Below, piece by piece: positions 13,191 through 26,700 of a stretch of 64,000 nt of DNA (position 1 is its first letter; every line of letters starts with the position of its first letter). The stretch spans positions 23,457,107-23,521,106 of the forward strand of contig NC_053116.1 in the NCBI RefSeq assembly GCF_010015445.1, written 5' to 3'. The notes under the pieces were generated by a model, which was not told the origin of the DNA, made no database searches, and saw nothing but the letters and a program-made list of their open reading frames with translations. Source of the stretch: Perca fluviatilis. Taxonomy: Eukaryota; Chordata; Actinopteri; Perciformes; Percidae. A program made the position numbers and the translations under genes.

Positions 13191-13420
13191 GACCCGGCAA
13201 TCATTCACGTGTCTCTAACCCATATTTTGTCATGGGGAGTTAGCCATTAGCACTTGCTGGGCTGTTCCCATATGCTGGGCTTCCACAGATCTATAATTCA
13301 GGGGTGGCAGATGTCTCCATGCATTATTCATGAGTGCCGTTCCATGCCGGGCTAGTAAGCCAGCCAGCGGCAGAACCATCACAAGGTCCCTGTATGTAGG
13401 CGGTCTCTTCCATGTTGACC
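13190..13420. promoter_or_regulatory. Candidate conserved non-coding element C
   Basis: Complex single-copy sequence including CCATGCATTATTCATGAG near 13317-13334, an octamer/homeodomain-like cluster. Called on texture only. Confidence 0.2.
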
Positions 13421-13607
13421 TGCGAGTGCACCTTCACTGCAACTCCTTCCTGCAAATGGACTACAGCAAGCATTTCAGAGACAGAGAGCTACAAGCTGCT
13501 CTCTCAGATGACAGATAGAATCATGGGATTTGAAAGCCATAGTGATGTTCTTCTGTTTAGCATGTATAATTGTGATAATCATGAAACATAGGAATTCTTT
13601 TTTTTAA

Positions 13608-13780
13608 AGGGACACACCATCGATTTGTCAATTTACTTGTCACAGAGATTGCTACAATCTGTTTAAAAGTTGTATAATGTATTCTGTGGCTCTAGAGGAG
13701 CTTTGTCAATCTGAGAAAGCATCATGGGAAGTGTAGGATCCAGTTTTTGGCGTTGATCCCATACTAGGGACTAATGTCAG
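13608..13780. mobile_element. Probable TTAA-type repeat terminus (one end only)
   Basis: TTAA at 13604-13607 is followed by AGGGACACACCATCGATTTG, the same TTAAAGGG-type start as the neighbouring TTAA element. A matching inverted end was not found, so the right limit is a guess; the text through about 13780 has the feel of a fish dispersed repeat. Confidence 0.35.
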
Positions 13781-13868
13781 GACATCTCTTTGTTGCATTG
13801 ATTTTTTTTTTAATTTATTTCACTGACAACTTTATTGAAGTATAATACTACATCACTGGCTATTTTAA

Positions 13869-14245
13869 AGGGTCAGTTCACCAAAATTACACAAAGGAAA
13901 ACATATTTTTCACCTCGGTATTTAGCCATGCAGATAGTTTTGGTTTTATTTGTCCAGATTTTAAGGTATCTTTAACTGAGATTTCTGCTGCCATTCAGTA
14001 CAATGGAGGTGAATGAAATGTGGTGCTCATGACATTGAAAAATTCAAACATTAAGAGCAACGCCATAACGAGATTGTTATTACAGTAGAAAGTAGTTTCA
14101 GTGACAACTGTTGACAGCAAGATCTGTAAATTATCCAGTGACCCAGACATTATTTCTGGAAATGCATTCATTTATATTTAAAATAAAACCAAAACTATCT
14201 GCATGGCTACACCCACCTAGTGGGAAGTGTCTTTATAATTTGGGT
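13869..14245. mobile_element. TTAA-flanked MITE, 377 bp
   Basis: Flanked by TTAA at 13865-13868 and 14246-14249. A near-identical inverted pair of about 24 bp (CATGCAGATAGTTTTGGTTT near 13928 and its reverse complement near 14181) proves a long-inverted-repeat structure. The left end begins AGGGTCAGTTCACC; the right end appears to have lost about 11 bp of that motif. No coding capacity. Fits the Kolobok/T2-like group. Confidence 0.65.
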
Positions 14246-14447
14246 TTAAAACTATTCATCTCTTCTTATTACACCTTGAACTGTGTAATGCATTGTAGAA
14301 TATTCTTGGTGCTTTAGAGCAGAGGAAGAGGTTGGATTTTGCGTGCGTGTGTGCGCATGAGTGTGAAGCGTCTACACTGTAAATCACACCTACATACCTG
14401 GAGGAGACAGCAGTGTTGTGTGCCGATACCGTCAAAGAGTGGGAGAT

Positions 14448-14450
<3 letters not shown>

Positions 14451-14479
<29 letters not shown>
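14451..14479. repeat. (AC)n microsatellite
   Basis: AC dinucleotide run, paired with a GT run at 14678-14705 about 200 bp away. Confidence 0.9.
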
Positions 14480-14481
<2 letters not shown>

Positions 14482-14674
14482 CACCCAAGATCACAAGCTG
14501 CCGCCAGCGCCAAGCCTGGCCGGCGCTGAACCGGCAACTCGATACCTCCTCCGGAGCCATGCGGAGGGGGAGAGTGGGTGTGGGAGAGAGGCTTCCATAA
14601 AGTCTGTCCTGCCGGTCGGCCGTAACCTGAGCTCCCAGCAGACAGCCGCGGTGCCTTGCAGTCAGGCACAGAGG

Positions 14675-14677
<3 letters not shown>

Positions 14678-14705
<28 letters not shown>
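14678..14705. repeat. (GT)n microsatellite
   Basis: GT dinucleotide run, inverse of the AC run at 14451-14479. Confidence 0.9.
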
Positions 14706-14709
<4 letters not shown>

Positions 14710-15713
14710 GTGTTGAGTGTAAGTGCGAAGGGATGGGTAACATGCTGCCACACGCTTGTTTCCATGCTTGGGCTCAGGCCTATATGCATGTGTAGATTAC
14801 AAACACACCAACACTAAGACCTCCCGTTGACTTTCTGTCTTTTACATGCATCCCCTAAATCACTCTAAAATTTCTCAACAACGTGTTAATACATCGATTC
14901 CTTTTTTATATCGGTCCTTTCTCTCCCTGAAATTGATACAGATGACGAGATGACGGGACCTTTGTCACTGAGTCACTGAGCTTTTCTTTCCTTCAGGCTT
15001 TAGACTTTTCTCCAATATCTTCTCCCTCTTTACCCTCTGTGAGTTTTCAACGTGACCGTCATCCAAAACATCTAAGACGTCAGTGAACTGCCGTCAGCTG
15101 CCATATTGCTTGCTGTTGCTGCCAGGGTGGTGCCCTTTATGGGTGTGAGCGCGGTGTGAGTGGTTTGGGAGCAGGATTGGAAGAAGAGGAGGAGTGGGGC
15201 GCGGGGGTGGGGGGTGTGATTGTGCTTGTCTCTGGGCTGGCACAGGGACAGGAGTCCCTTGTGGGGTTGCAGTGGGTGAGGAGGTTAACTGAGCCACAGC
15301 AGAGCCAAGACGCTGCCTGAGATATTGACAGGTTGGAACCTGAGGGCTCCTGCAGGATAGGAACACACTGCCAGAGGCTTGGTTACCACCACCGCCTGCC
15401 CAGATGGAAAGACTGGGTGAAGGGAAGAATCTGAGATTTTGTCCTTCAAAATGTCTACAAAAAGAGGATCATGAGAAGGGATTTGGCTGGGGTGTATGTA
15501 TCACAATACTAATTCAAATATTTTTTCTGATGGCGATGCATATTAAAAAGTTGCAAATGTATGCAAAATCACATAAATAAATCACACAAATATTTTTGAT
15601 TAATGTTTATTGCAATGAATTGTGTTCCACTGTAATACTTTACACCTAACAAAAATCTCCAAACATGTAAAACAAAACCTTCAGTACCTCACTTTAGTTT
15701 TTAAAAAAGTTTT
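14706..15713. other. Non-coding stretch, nothing recognised
   Basis: A Pro/Ser-rich minus-strand frame at 15094-15366 reflects G-rich composition and has no domain that I recognise. No gene is called. Confidence 0.5.
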
Positions 15714-15717
15714 TTAA

Positions 15718-16232
15718 GATCCCATGGCATGAAAATTTCACTTTATGAGTTTTTTTTAACATTAATATGAGTTCCCCCAGCCTGCCTATGGTCCCCCAGT
15801 GGCTAGAAATGGTGATAGGTGTAAACCGAGCCCTGGGTATCCTGCTCTGCCTTTGAGAAAATGAAAGCTCAGATGGGCTGATCTGGAATCTTGCTCCTTA
15901 TGAGGTCATAAGGAGCAAGGTTATCTCCCCTTTCTCTGCTTTGCCCGCCCTGAGAATTTGGCCCACCAATGAGAGAGAGACATCATGGCTTTCAAACGAG
16001 CAAAGTGGCAGTTGGTCAAGGCCACACCCCTACCTCCTCTCCTCTTCAATAGCTCCTCAATAGCTACAGACACAGAAATGGCACATCCTAAGGAAAGGTC
16101 ATTGTGGGACTGGCTCTAGTGGCTGTAATTCTGCACCATGGCTGAATTTCGGGAAAAATACTTCAGATACAGTATTAGGGGACCACTAAGGCCTATATAA
16201 AAGTATCCAAAGAGCACCATGTCATGGGACCT
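15718..16232. mobile_element. TTAA-flanked MITE (GGTCCCATGACATG family), 515 bp
   Basis: The right end is the inverse of AGGTCCCATGACATG next to TTAA (16233-16236). The left end reads GATCCCATGGCATG next to TTAA (15714-15717), with one base apparently lost. The termini and the internal GGGGACCACTAAGGCCTAT text are very common in fish genomes. An internal inverted GCTCCTTATGAGGTCATAAGGAGC palindrome-like stretch lies near 15893-15916. No coding capacity. Confidence 0.75.
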
Positions 16233-16499
16233 TTAACAGTTTAGTAGGGATCATTAATATCTATAGCAAAAATGTGTTAAACAACAACGCAATAAGATCA
16301 AATCATTACAGTATGATTTGACTGAAAGTGAAACAATGATACTGAATTATCAGTGATCCCTAGAGAGTGATGCAAAAAAGAGTGATCTCAAAAAAACATT
16401 ATTCCGAGCATGACAGCATAGTTAACACCCTTTAGTGAAGGATTTGTTGTAGTTCCAACACCTTTGTGGAGCTCCACTTTGCTGCTTTCACTCAGTAAG

Positions 16500-16745
16500 A
16501 AGCCGAGTATATGGTCTGTGTGGTTCAGGGTCATTTGCCATGGTAACGGTGGACCAGGTCAGAAGGTGATTGGCTTAGCTGAGGAGGGTGCTGGCGGCTG
16601 TTTGTTGATTCTCTGATAGGGGTGACCTACCCCTGACCTCCACACAAATCAATACTGCCTCCTTAAACTTTCATTTGTCCTAGTTTGCCTGCGCTCACCC
16701 CCAATTGGGGGCAATTAAAGTTGAGTCGAAAAGAACATGTTTGTA
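16500..16745. promoter_or_regulatory. Candidate conserved non-coding element D with 14-bp palindrome
   Basis: Complex sequence with CCATGGTAACGG near 16537, GTGACCTACCCCTGACCTCC near 16622 (nuclear-receptor-like half sites) and the perfect palindrome CCCCCAATTGGGGG at 16698-16711 followed by CAATTAAAG. Called on texture; conservation not tested. Confidence 0.3.
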
Positions 16746-16926
16746 GCCTAAATTGAATTTGGATCTGAGGTGTGTGTGCATTTTTTATTTCCTACTAGTG
16801 GAGAGAAATGCAAAGGAATTGCATTATTGGTATACATTTTTTATATATTCTCTTGTAAAACTCTAAGAAGTACAAAAGCATATTTCTGCCACGCCTGAAA
16901 AAGAAAAACCTATCAGTATTACCTGA

Positions 16927-17392
16927 TTGTACGTTATTGTAATATAGTCTATATCGACGACGATTCATTTACGGGATTGTTCCGGTGCTGTCAGACATCC
17001 CTCATTATCGGCCGGATGTCTCTCACCTTCCTCTTTCTTTGTGTTGGCATTCTAAACTCCGGTGGATTTATGAGGACAATGGTTAACTGCTCCTCAGATC
17101 TCTGCAGGGTAAATCCAGACAGCTAGCTAGACTATCTGTCCAATCTGCGTTTTCTGTTGCACAACTAAAACAATAACGAGCACGTTCCACCAAAACAAGT
17201 TCCTTCCCGAGGCTATTTTGCAGAGGCACCGCTATTGAGTCCGGGGCTTAGCGCCGCCCATGACGATTGCGATTGGTTTAAAGAAATGCCAATAAACCAG
17301 AAGAGGTTTTTCTCCCATCCTGGAATGCTGTGTGGACTAGCCAGACCCTCCTTCGCAGCGCTGTGAAGGAAGGTCTGGCAATGCAAGACTAA
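16927..17392 (-). mobile_element. MITE copy 3 of the CATTGCCAGACC family, fullest copy
   Basis: In reverse orientation it begins AGTCTTGCATTGCCAGACC and has a terminal hairpin at 17341-17378 (CCAGACC to GGTCTGG with a GCAGCGCTG loop). It then carries the body shared with 7040-7262 and 9211-9534. The far end reaches the TATATCGACGACG segment near 16950 and perhaps the AATAGTCTATATCG stretch beyond. No transposase is visible. Confidence 0.7.
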
Positions 17393-17395
17393 TTG

Positions 17396-17908
17396 TAATA
17401 AGATATTTTCCCGTTATTACAACATACAAACTTATCAAGTTATAACAAGAACATTTTCTTGTTATTACAATATACTATTTATCATGTTATAATGTGAAAA
17501 GTTTCACGTTATAGCATAATAAATAGCTCAAAGGTTCACTTCATGCTTGGGCTGAGACATGGCGAAATTCTGCTGATGTTATTGAGGACGGTGGATGATT
17601 TAGTGAGTATGCGTATGGGTACACTAAGAAGGAATTCGAAATGGATGGGGCAATACAGAAGGAAGAATAAGTCGTGTGTATGAGCCATATTTCGCAATTT
17701 ATCCGTCCGCACACCGAGTTTCATGTTCCAACAAGATAAATTCACGTCATAATGTGAAATATTTCACGTGAAACTTCTCACGTTATAATGTGATAAATAG
17801 TATATTGTCATAACAAGAAAATGTTGTTATGTGAAAATATCTTGTTTAAACATGAAAATATCTTCTTAAAACGTGAAAATATCTTGTTATTACAATAAAT
17901 GACAAGAT
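17396..17908. mobile_element. Fold-back element with long AT-rich inverted arms
   Basis: The left arm (17396-17530) and right arm (about 17743-17908) are inverted versions of the same AAGATATTTTC, ACAAGAAAATG and CACGTTATAATGTGA motifs, with about 210 bp of unrelated sequence between. It abuts the MITE on its left. The minus-strand frame in the spacer (17536-17745) is not recognised as a protein. Confidence 0.6.
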
Positions 17909-19290
17909 GTTGATACAATAAATTATATTTTTTTTGACGTGGCAGCAATAAGCTATGAATTAGCATGACCTATGTATAAAGTAGGTGAATACGAGGTAAG
18001 TAAATTTCCAGTCACACGATGATTTTAGAGAATGCTCTTTGTACTGTGTTTATAGAGAACTTGCGTGGTGTAGGGAGTCCCTCCAACGCAGGAAAGCCTT
18101 TAAGAAGCTCCTTCCTGTCTCTTCACCTCCTCTTCATTGCACTTTTGTTTCTCTCTCTCCTCTCACCCCCTCGTTCTCACTTTCACTACCTGTAATCCCC
18201 GGTGTGGCCTATGAGGTTACCATGTTCCTCTGCTGAGCAGCAGGGCTGTGTGGGCTCATGTTTTTTGTTTTTTTTTGTACCTGTGCTATGTATTTCTCCA
18301 TTCTGGGGTCACCCTTTTCCACTCCCCCACACAGGTAATCACCTCACTGAAAGGCATTGTGGTTAATTTAGTGGGTAGTTGCACAGAAACATTACAGTCT
18401 TCCGGTGTGAGTGACATGACATGCTGTGCTGTTAGTTCCCCAAACTGACAGGTCAAAATACAGTGTGTGCCTCAGAGCATCCTTGTTACTGTGTATCATA
18501 CTCAAGCTTCAGTACTTTATTGCCATATCAACGTAGATGGCAGGAATTTGCCTCAATGCAGCTCAGGTACAAAATGTAAACAGCTGCAGACATTCACTGC
18601 ACAGTGCCATACACAGCTACTCTCATATTCCAACAGATTTTCACAGTGGATGTCTTATGATCCTATTAATCCTATAATGAGTGACAGTTAATAAGTTTAA
18701 GATAAGTGTTTTTTCTTGGACTAAAAGTACAAACTCTAAAGGTAATGTGTGTTTATTTGTAAGAACAGTTACTTGTATGAGCATGTTAAAAGTGGAAAAA
18801 TGTATTGCACTTTTATTTGATATTGTCTTTCTTTATATAGCACTTTTTAAAGCAACTTATTGCTTCACAAGAAATCTAAAAAAGCAGACACATGATTAAA
18901 ACAATACCTTAACATCACTCAAGGAAGTCTTTATTGTCAAAATATTGAAATAAAACCTCTAAAAACACAGTACCTGCTACACCCACAAACAAAAAGAAAA
19001 AAAGTGTTATAGCAGAATTTAGGATTTAAAACAGTGCTAGAGAGCTATGATTTCTACAGGGACAGTGATAACTACAAATACACATTACATACATATTTTT
19101 AAAAGTATATTTAATTATGTCATTACTGAATATGTATTATAGTTTAAGGTTATAAACAAATACTAAACTGAAAAGTCATCTGACAAAAAAAGACCAAGCT
19201 ATTTTTCTAACAAACTGAATTTCTATTTAGGCTCTGGCCCACAGTGATAAGTTATTTAGCAGTGCTTTTTCACAGCAGGCATTTTGACAT
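17909..19290. other. Non-coding stretch
   Basis: Mostly unique AT-rich sequence; a more complex patch at about 18150-18240 includes a TAATCC motif (18193). No gene recognised. Confidence 0.45.
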
Positions 19291-19324
19291 GTCATAGAAG
19301 GAGGAGAAGCATAGGTGTAACTAG

Positions 19325-19600
19325 AAGGGCAATCGGAGAACGCAGACCTCCGCCAAGGCATACCCTATTTCACAATGGTAATGCAACTCATTTTTACACC
19401 ACGTGAATGCAACACAAATGCATCTCTCAATGTTAACGAAAGTAAAAAATAATGTATGTATACTTCCTTGGCTCATGCTACATCCTTACAGCAAGTTTCA
19501 TGAAAATCGGGCCAGTTGTTTTTCTGTAATCCTGCTGACAGACAGGCAATCAAAAACAAATGCACAACCGAACCAAAAAATATAACCTCCTTGGTGGAGC
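19325..19600. repeat. Dispersed repeat copy 1 (GCAGACCTCCGCCAAGG family)
   Basis: It shares with 59596-59780 the order GCAGACCTCYGCCAAGG, CAATGTTAACRAAAGTAAAAAAT and TTTCATGAAAATCRGGCCAG, with a GACAGACAGG/GACAAACAAAC segment after it. It closes with ACCTCCTTGGTGGAG, roughly inverse to the opening motif, so the ends could be inverted repeats. A fish-wide repeat whose class I cannot fix. Confidence 0.6.
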
Positions 19601-19824
19601 TAATTATTAACATTAATAACGACGGCATTCAATTGAAGTGACCCAGTTTCAGGGTCCTGGTATTGTGCATGCTGGCTCACTGTCATGGCTTACTGGGACA
19701 CATAATGGAACTGAGCCATTGTTAACATTATGAGTGACACCTGTGCTTTTTGTGCTATGACGAGTCAAAATGTCTGCTGTAAAAATGGTTTATGTAGACT
19801 AATAACTGATAGCAAAATTTACAG

Positions 19825-20300
19825 ACAGGACCACCTAGAGTGGAACTACTTGTGGCAAGTAATGGAGAGGCTTGGTTTGGGAGCTAAATTAATTGACATG
19901 GTACATACTTTATATGCGAATCCCACAGCCATAGTCTCAACCAATGGCCTGCATTCACAGCCATTCCCATCGCACGGGGCTCGAGACAGGGATGCCCGCT
20001 CTCTCCCATGCTATTTGCGATCTCTCTTGAACCGTTAGCCCAAGCCATAAGGCAACATAAAATATGTAATGCCCAGATTAAATCCAATAACAACTCAATA
20101 TCGTTATTTGCAGATGATATTTTGCTGTACATCTCTGAGCTTGAGGACTCTGGCTCAATCTCCGGCTATAAAATCAATTGGAATAAATCTAATCTTCTTC
20201 TGTTGAACAACAGACAGGTGACATCAGCTATTAGTGATACAATACCAACCAAAAGCAACAACAAAAAAATATTTGGGCATCACCATTCATGCATCGCTAC
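19825..20300 (+). mobile_element. L1-like LINE ORF2 fragment, frameshifted
   Basis: Two overlapping frames carry reverse transcriptase sequence. The first (to about 20036) has WNYLWQVMERLGLG and a stretch preceding the conserved GxRQGCPLSP region. The second, after a frameshift near 19985-20010, has MLFAISLEPLAQAIR, the catalytic SLFADDILLY box (FADD at 20107-20118) and ISGYKINWNKSNLL. The FADD and FxISLEPLAxAIR pattern is typical of fish L1/Swimmer-type elements. Frameshift and missing segments make it a dead copy. Confidence 0.75.
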
Positions 20301-20317
20301 AGCGAGTTGTCCAGGAC

Positions 20318-20470
20318 CAGTGTTTGGGAAGTTACTTTTAAAAAGTAGTGTTTGCTCGCTACTCATTACTTCTTAAAAAAGTAATCCTTTACTTAGTTAC
20401 CCTCTATGGAAAGTAACTTTTTACTTTACTCGTTACTTTTAAAAGCAGGTGTCTCTGGCAGAGACTGAAG
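20318..20470. mobile_element. hAT-like MITE end (CAGTGTTTGGGAAGTTACTT)
   Basis: Begins CAGTGTTTGGGAAGTTACTT and continues with AAGTAAC/TTACTTT-rich text, a common fish hAT-derived terminus. The opposite end is not visible, so this is a fragment. It sits between two pieces of the L1 copy. Confidence 0.5.
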
Positions 20471-20883
20471 TTAATTATACAAAAGCTATCTTTGACCATA
20501 AAGCCAATCTCTGGTTTATCAGTGAAGTGTCTGAACTAGGCTACACTGCAGATTTTCTACTCACAGAGTGACGGCTGATTCATTATGAACGAGTCCAGCG
20601 CGGGTTGAATGCACATCAGCAGGTCATCGGCGTTACACTGTGTTAATGTGAAATGTCCATATCTACTTGTAGTACTGGTCGCGCAGCCACGATGGTCCGT
20701 GCATTGTCGTAGACACATGCAGCCTCTTTTTTGGAAGTCCTTGCGTGTCCGTGCGACCGACACAAGTCCACAGCGGTACGCTGCGTGTATGTATGAGCCC
20801 ATCTCCACGGCATCCATCTGTGAGGTTGTCAGCTTTGTGTCTGCCTGGCATGCTCTGTTTGTTGGACAGCCGATTTAACCGTA

Positions 20884-21110
20884 AAATTTTATGGAGTGCC
20901 ATGGGGGAACAGTCTTGAGGCGCACCCAATCATTAAATGGCTTGTTGATTCTCCTGTGAGAGGATTAGTATCCAAGATTTATACTAAACTAGAGAATTAG
21001 AAGAGAGCGACTAGGCAAGGTGTGATTTTTTGTTTTCTTGTATTTTGGTGTATTTATTGTATTTGTTTGTTCTGTATGTTGTGTGTTCAAAAATTATAAA
21101 AAATTGATCA
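20884..21110 (+). mobile_element. Probable 3' end of the same L1-like copy
   Basis: Reads TVKFYGVPWG-like and then VSKIYTKLEN before a stop, and ends in an AT-rich tail with CAAAAATTATAAAAAATTG. This resembles the end of L1-type ORF2 and its 3' tail. The 580 bp between it and the RT fragment is partly the hAT-like insertion and partly unassigned. Confidence 0.4.
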
Positions 21111-22982
<1,872 letters not shown>

Positions 22983-23083
22983 CACTCTCTGTCCCCTCTG
23001 ACCCAGGCCGTTTCCTGCCCCTGGCTGATCTATCGGTTGATGCCTGCCCTGTGACTGTAGGGAAAAAGAGGAGGGGTAGACAC

Positions 23084-23115
<32 letters not shown>

Positions 23116-23131
23116 TGTGTGTGTGTGTGTG
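23084..23131. repeat. (GT)n microsatellite
   Basis: GT run with one TATG interruption. Confidence 0.95.
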
Positions 23132-23618
23132 CGCTTGCGGCCTGTCCCAGCAAATCGATATCCGTCTCGTATCCGTGAGCTGTGCCTGACCCCTGCCTGA
23201 CCTTGCTCAGCATTGGTGTTTGGAGTGTGTTTTTTTTTTGTTGGGCTCAGAAAATGTGAGAGGCACATCGAGTTTTACCCCCTTGCTAATAGAGGTCTGG
23301 GGCCACGGAAGAGTGTGAAACGTCATGACTTAAATGTGCCAGTCTGAGGAGGCAGCCACAGCGTATCTGAGAAATGGTGAAATAACTGGAAATACTTGGC
23401 GTAGTTGCCATGATTGGTGAAAGTATAGTTTATTATTCAAGTATTTCCCCAGAGATTAGTCTGATATAGGGATAAACTGCAACAGTGAATATCAGTAATG
23501 TATCTCTGCGAAGGCATTGTGGTTTTAAAGCTAGCAGTGGAATCATTCTTACCTCCATGTTGTGGTTTCAGGAAAAAATGTTTACCTCAGTCTTTATTTA
23601 AAATTGTGCGTGTGTTTA

Positions 23619-23644
23619 TGTGTGTGTGTGTGTGTGTGTGTGTG
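23619..23644. repeat. (GT)n microsatellite
   Basis: Short GT run. Confidence 0.9.
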
Positions 23645-23925
23645 ATTGTGCTAACATTCATATGCCTGTATGTGTGCAACATAGAAGTTGCCTTCATGTT
23701 AGTTTGCTAGTTGGACTCAGCCTTGCGTGTTGTTGGTGTGTACTGATAGAGGCTCCAGCTCCCGGGCTGAGTGGGGCTGCTGGTGCTAGACGCCGCCGGC
23801 ACTAATTGAACCCTGCCGCTAAGGTAAGGGGGGGAGGAGGATGTCAGTGAGGGAGAGAAAAGGAAAAAAAGAGAAGGAAGAAAAAAATTGCGTGGCGAGG
23901 GCGAAGTGCCCCTGGGGGGTTGGGT

Positions 23926-23926
<1 letters not shown>

Positions 23927-23973
<47 letters not shown>
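23927..23973. repeat. (CCTG)n tetranucleotide microsatellite, about 11.75 units
   Basis: Uninterrupted CCTG tetramers. Read on the minus strand they give Gly-Arg-Gln-Ala repeats, which are not a gene. Confidence 0.95.
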
Positions 23974-23999
23974 TTCGTTCTCCAGCTCCTTCCCCCTCC

Positions 24000-24115
24000 C
24001 CATCTAAATAGCCGTGCCGGCGCTCCAGGGCTTCCTGCGCCTTATCTGCTGATAATTGGGCACTGGAGCTCCACAGCTCGCTTATGAAATATAGATTCCT
24101 GACGGAGGGGAAGAA
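24000..24115. promoter_or_regulatory. Candidate conserved non-coding element E
   Basis: Complex sequence beside the CCTG repeat with CTTATCTGCTGATAATTGGG (GATA-type and homeodomain-type cores) and TTATGAAATATAGATTCC. Texture-based call only. Confidence 0.25.
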
Positions 24116-25359
24116 TGGGGGGAAGGAGGTAAGGTGGTGGAGGGAGTGTGCAGGCAGAGAAAAGCCCCTGGTCGTATCAGAGCGTGGAGCCTTGTGGGCT
24201 CTGCGGTGTTGCTCCGGCTCGTTTAGCAAACACAGCCCTAGTAGTTAGGGCGAAGGCCTCTGTGCCGAGCAGCCCACACTGTCACAGACAATTGAAAAAC
24301 AATGCTTTGTTCCTATTGTTCATTGCACCCACAGGGTTCAAACAGCTATAAATTGCGGGGGTGCATGCTTGTTGTGTAGTTTGTCGCAGAGCATGTGAAA
24401 TCTTCTAAAGCAATTTCAAACATGCAGCGGAGAATCGCCCCATGTATAACGCAAAACTCACTACATTACCTGCTCACAGTGTTTTACTGAGAGTGTTTGC
24501 ATTTTCAATATTGGAAATGGTGTGAATGAATAGTCTGCGAAGTTAAGGTGTCATTTAAGCGTGTCCTGATGAGGGTATGTTATGAAACTCAGTATTCCTC
24601 TGTGTAAGAATGGAAGAGGATGTTATTTTCCTGCAGCGAGGTTGGGATGCTATCTGCAGTCTCATGGGGGAATGTTATTGGATCATAACATGGAGACCAA
24701 ATCCCAGAGAGACAAGAGCAGTGAATACTCTGCTGGGTGCTCAACACAACATGGATCCCTCTTATCCGAGTTTAATTTCATAACAGTAATCTAATCTATT
24801 TAAGAAATATATTGAAAGTGTTGAAACTCTCTTGAATACAGGACAGTTTTGACCGAACAGCTTTTAAGAAGATAGCTTCGATACATTTACAGTAATCATT
24901 CAAAAGGCTATTAGATTTAACTGCACAATATGTATTGCATCAAAAAACCTTTGTTGTTAGTTGCGTCTTTTCTTCAGACTGTCTATCCTCAAATTCATTT
25001 TGAATACACACCTATACACACAGACAGGTCTGTGCATGTCCCAATTAGTTAGTGAGTGTTTGGTTAATGAATGGGGAGCTACCTGCTTGGCTGTGGGAGG
25101 TGGACTGGGGGTTGGGGTTTAAAAATAAAAAAAAACAGGCTGAAAGGCTGACTCCTCCACATTTTATGCATTATGTTTTGAGCACTGTGGTCTTAGAATA
25201 CAATAGACTACATGCTGGCTATATAGCAACCAATACATTACGTTTTCTTACCCTCACTGGGCAATATTGCATACTTTTTGTTTTGAGGCAGTAGGGAAAA
25301 AATGTCCGGGCTAAAGCAATCTCAGGAGTGATTCCCCTCTGTAGCCTTACCTCTGTGAA

Positions 25360-25830
25360 TTTCACATTATTTTTTAAACAATTCCAGCTCGCATCTGAAT
25401 TGTGGCCAAAAGTCCAAGAACCCTGTACCCTGAGCAACGGCTTTATCATCACATTGACCAGAGTTACCACGGGAGCCAACACAATAACTCACCTATTACA
25501 TGTTTTCGCCCCATACCACCTTTATTTACGGGACACAAATACCAGTGCTGGGTTATGCATTGATCTTGGTACGGACATGCCACACTCCCCGTTTCATTTC
25601 CTTCAGACCACTTGGGCCCTATTGGTCAATAGCAATTGCAATCCCCTGTTCTATGGGCCAGACAAATTCATTTCAATTACAATTAGCATGGAGGACCAGC
25701 GGCTGATTTATGGCCTTGTTTTCCTTCCCGTGCATTTCCCTGCGCATTAATCACCCCCACGCCACCCCGTGTGATCCTCACTTCATCTACCTGCCAAAGC
25801 AGCCGCCCTGCCATGCATTCCTGGATCCGT
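25360..25830. promoter_or_regulatory. Candidate conserved non-coding element F (largest block)
   Basis: About 470 bp of balanced, non-repetitive sequence with clustered CAATTACAATTAGCATGG, GGGCCCTATTGGTCAATAGC and GCGCATTAATCACCCCC motifs. A 140-codon frame crosses it (25328-25750), but it has no domain, no splice sites that I trust and an uncharacteristic composition, so I regard it as non-coding. Of the upstream blocks this one most resembles an enhancer. Confidence 0.35.
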
Positions 25831-26339
25831 CTTCCTTCCCTCCCCTACCCCTGTTCTCCTTTTCTCTGACCGCGGGGAACAGTGGGTGTCCTTAACTCGT
25901 ATCTGACTTGGACCGGGGAGCATGACTGCACTTTACTCAGTGCTGAGGCATCTGATTGGCACTCATTTATCATGTGCAATGAGCAGATGGTCCATGGGAA
26001 AAATGCATGAAAAGTTATGGTTTTATAAGACCACGAAAATGATATCAGTACAGTATAATTAGATTTTCTTAAATTTGATACTGAGGAATGCAGACTTTAG
26101 AAATGTTCCTGTTCTTGCCGTTCACCTGATCACGGTATATAACTACAGGATGAACATGCCCGTTACATATTTATGGCCTCTGGTCATGTGCTACAGTCCA
26201 GAGCGCAGGTTTGGAAGTTTTCTGTCTTGACTGGGAAATTACGTTAAAACCGACAAACACTCTCATCCTTCACTTGACATTTGGTTACCATCAGTTGGGG
26301 ATTAACAGTGCTATTTTGGATAGTCTGAAAAACTGTTTG

Positions 26340-26700
26340 GGACAGAGAAGTGTCTCTCCTCTCCTCCTGTGCTGTGTCTGAGGCTGAGTCATTCAGGGCC
26401 AGACATTTCCACTGGGACAATGTACCAATCCCTGGTGGCCACTCTCAGTTTTGTTTATATGGCCCTGTCCGTGGCCTTGTGGATTTGGCAGCAGCTCGCT
26501 TGCTTCCTACCCCTGTCCCCTTCCCTGCTCCTCCACCCTTTGACGTTCTACCTCAAAGGCTTGGTGTGTGTTTGTGTGGGTTGGATTGGGGGAGACGTAG
26601 TGACCAAGGCAATGGTGCGTCTGTGGAAAGCCAGTGGATTCAGAGGGCCAATAAAAACACAAGGCACTGTGCTGCTCAGGGCAGACTAAACATCTGTTCG
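26340..26700. other. Complex unique sequence, coding status doubtful
   Basis: Two overlapping plus-strand frames of 154 and 106 codons occur, but neither has a recognisable domain or convincing splice context. They may be chance frames in GC-rich sequence. Confidence 0.3.

Noticed and set aside
25328..25750. 140-codon frame as a gene
   Set aside because: No recognisable domain or splice signals; the region looks like a non-coding element.
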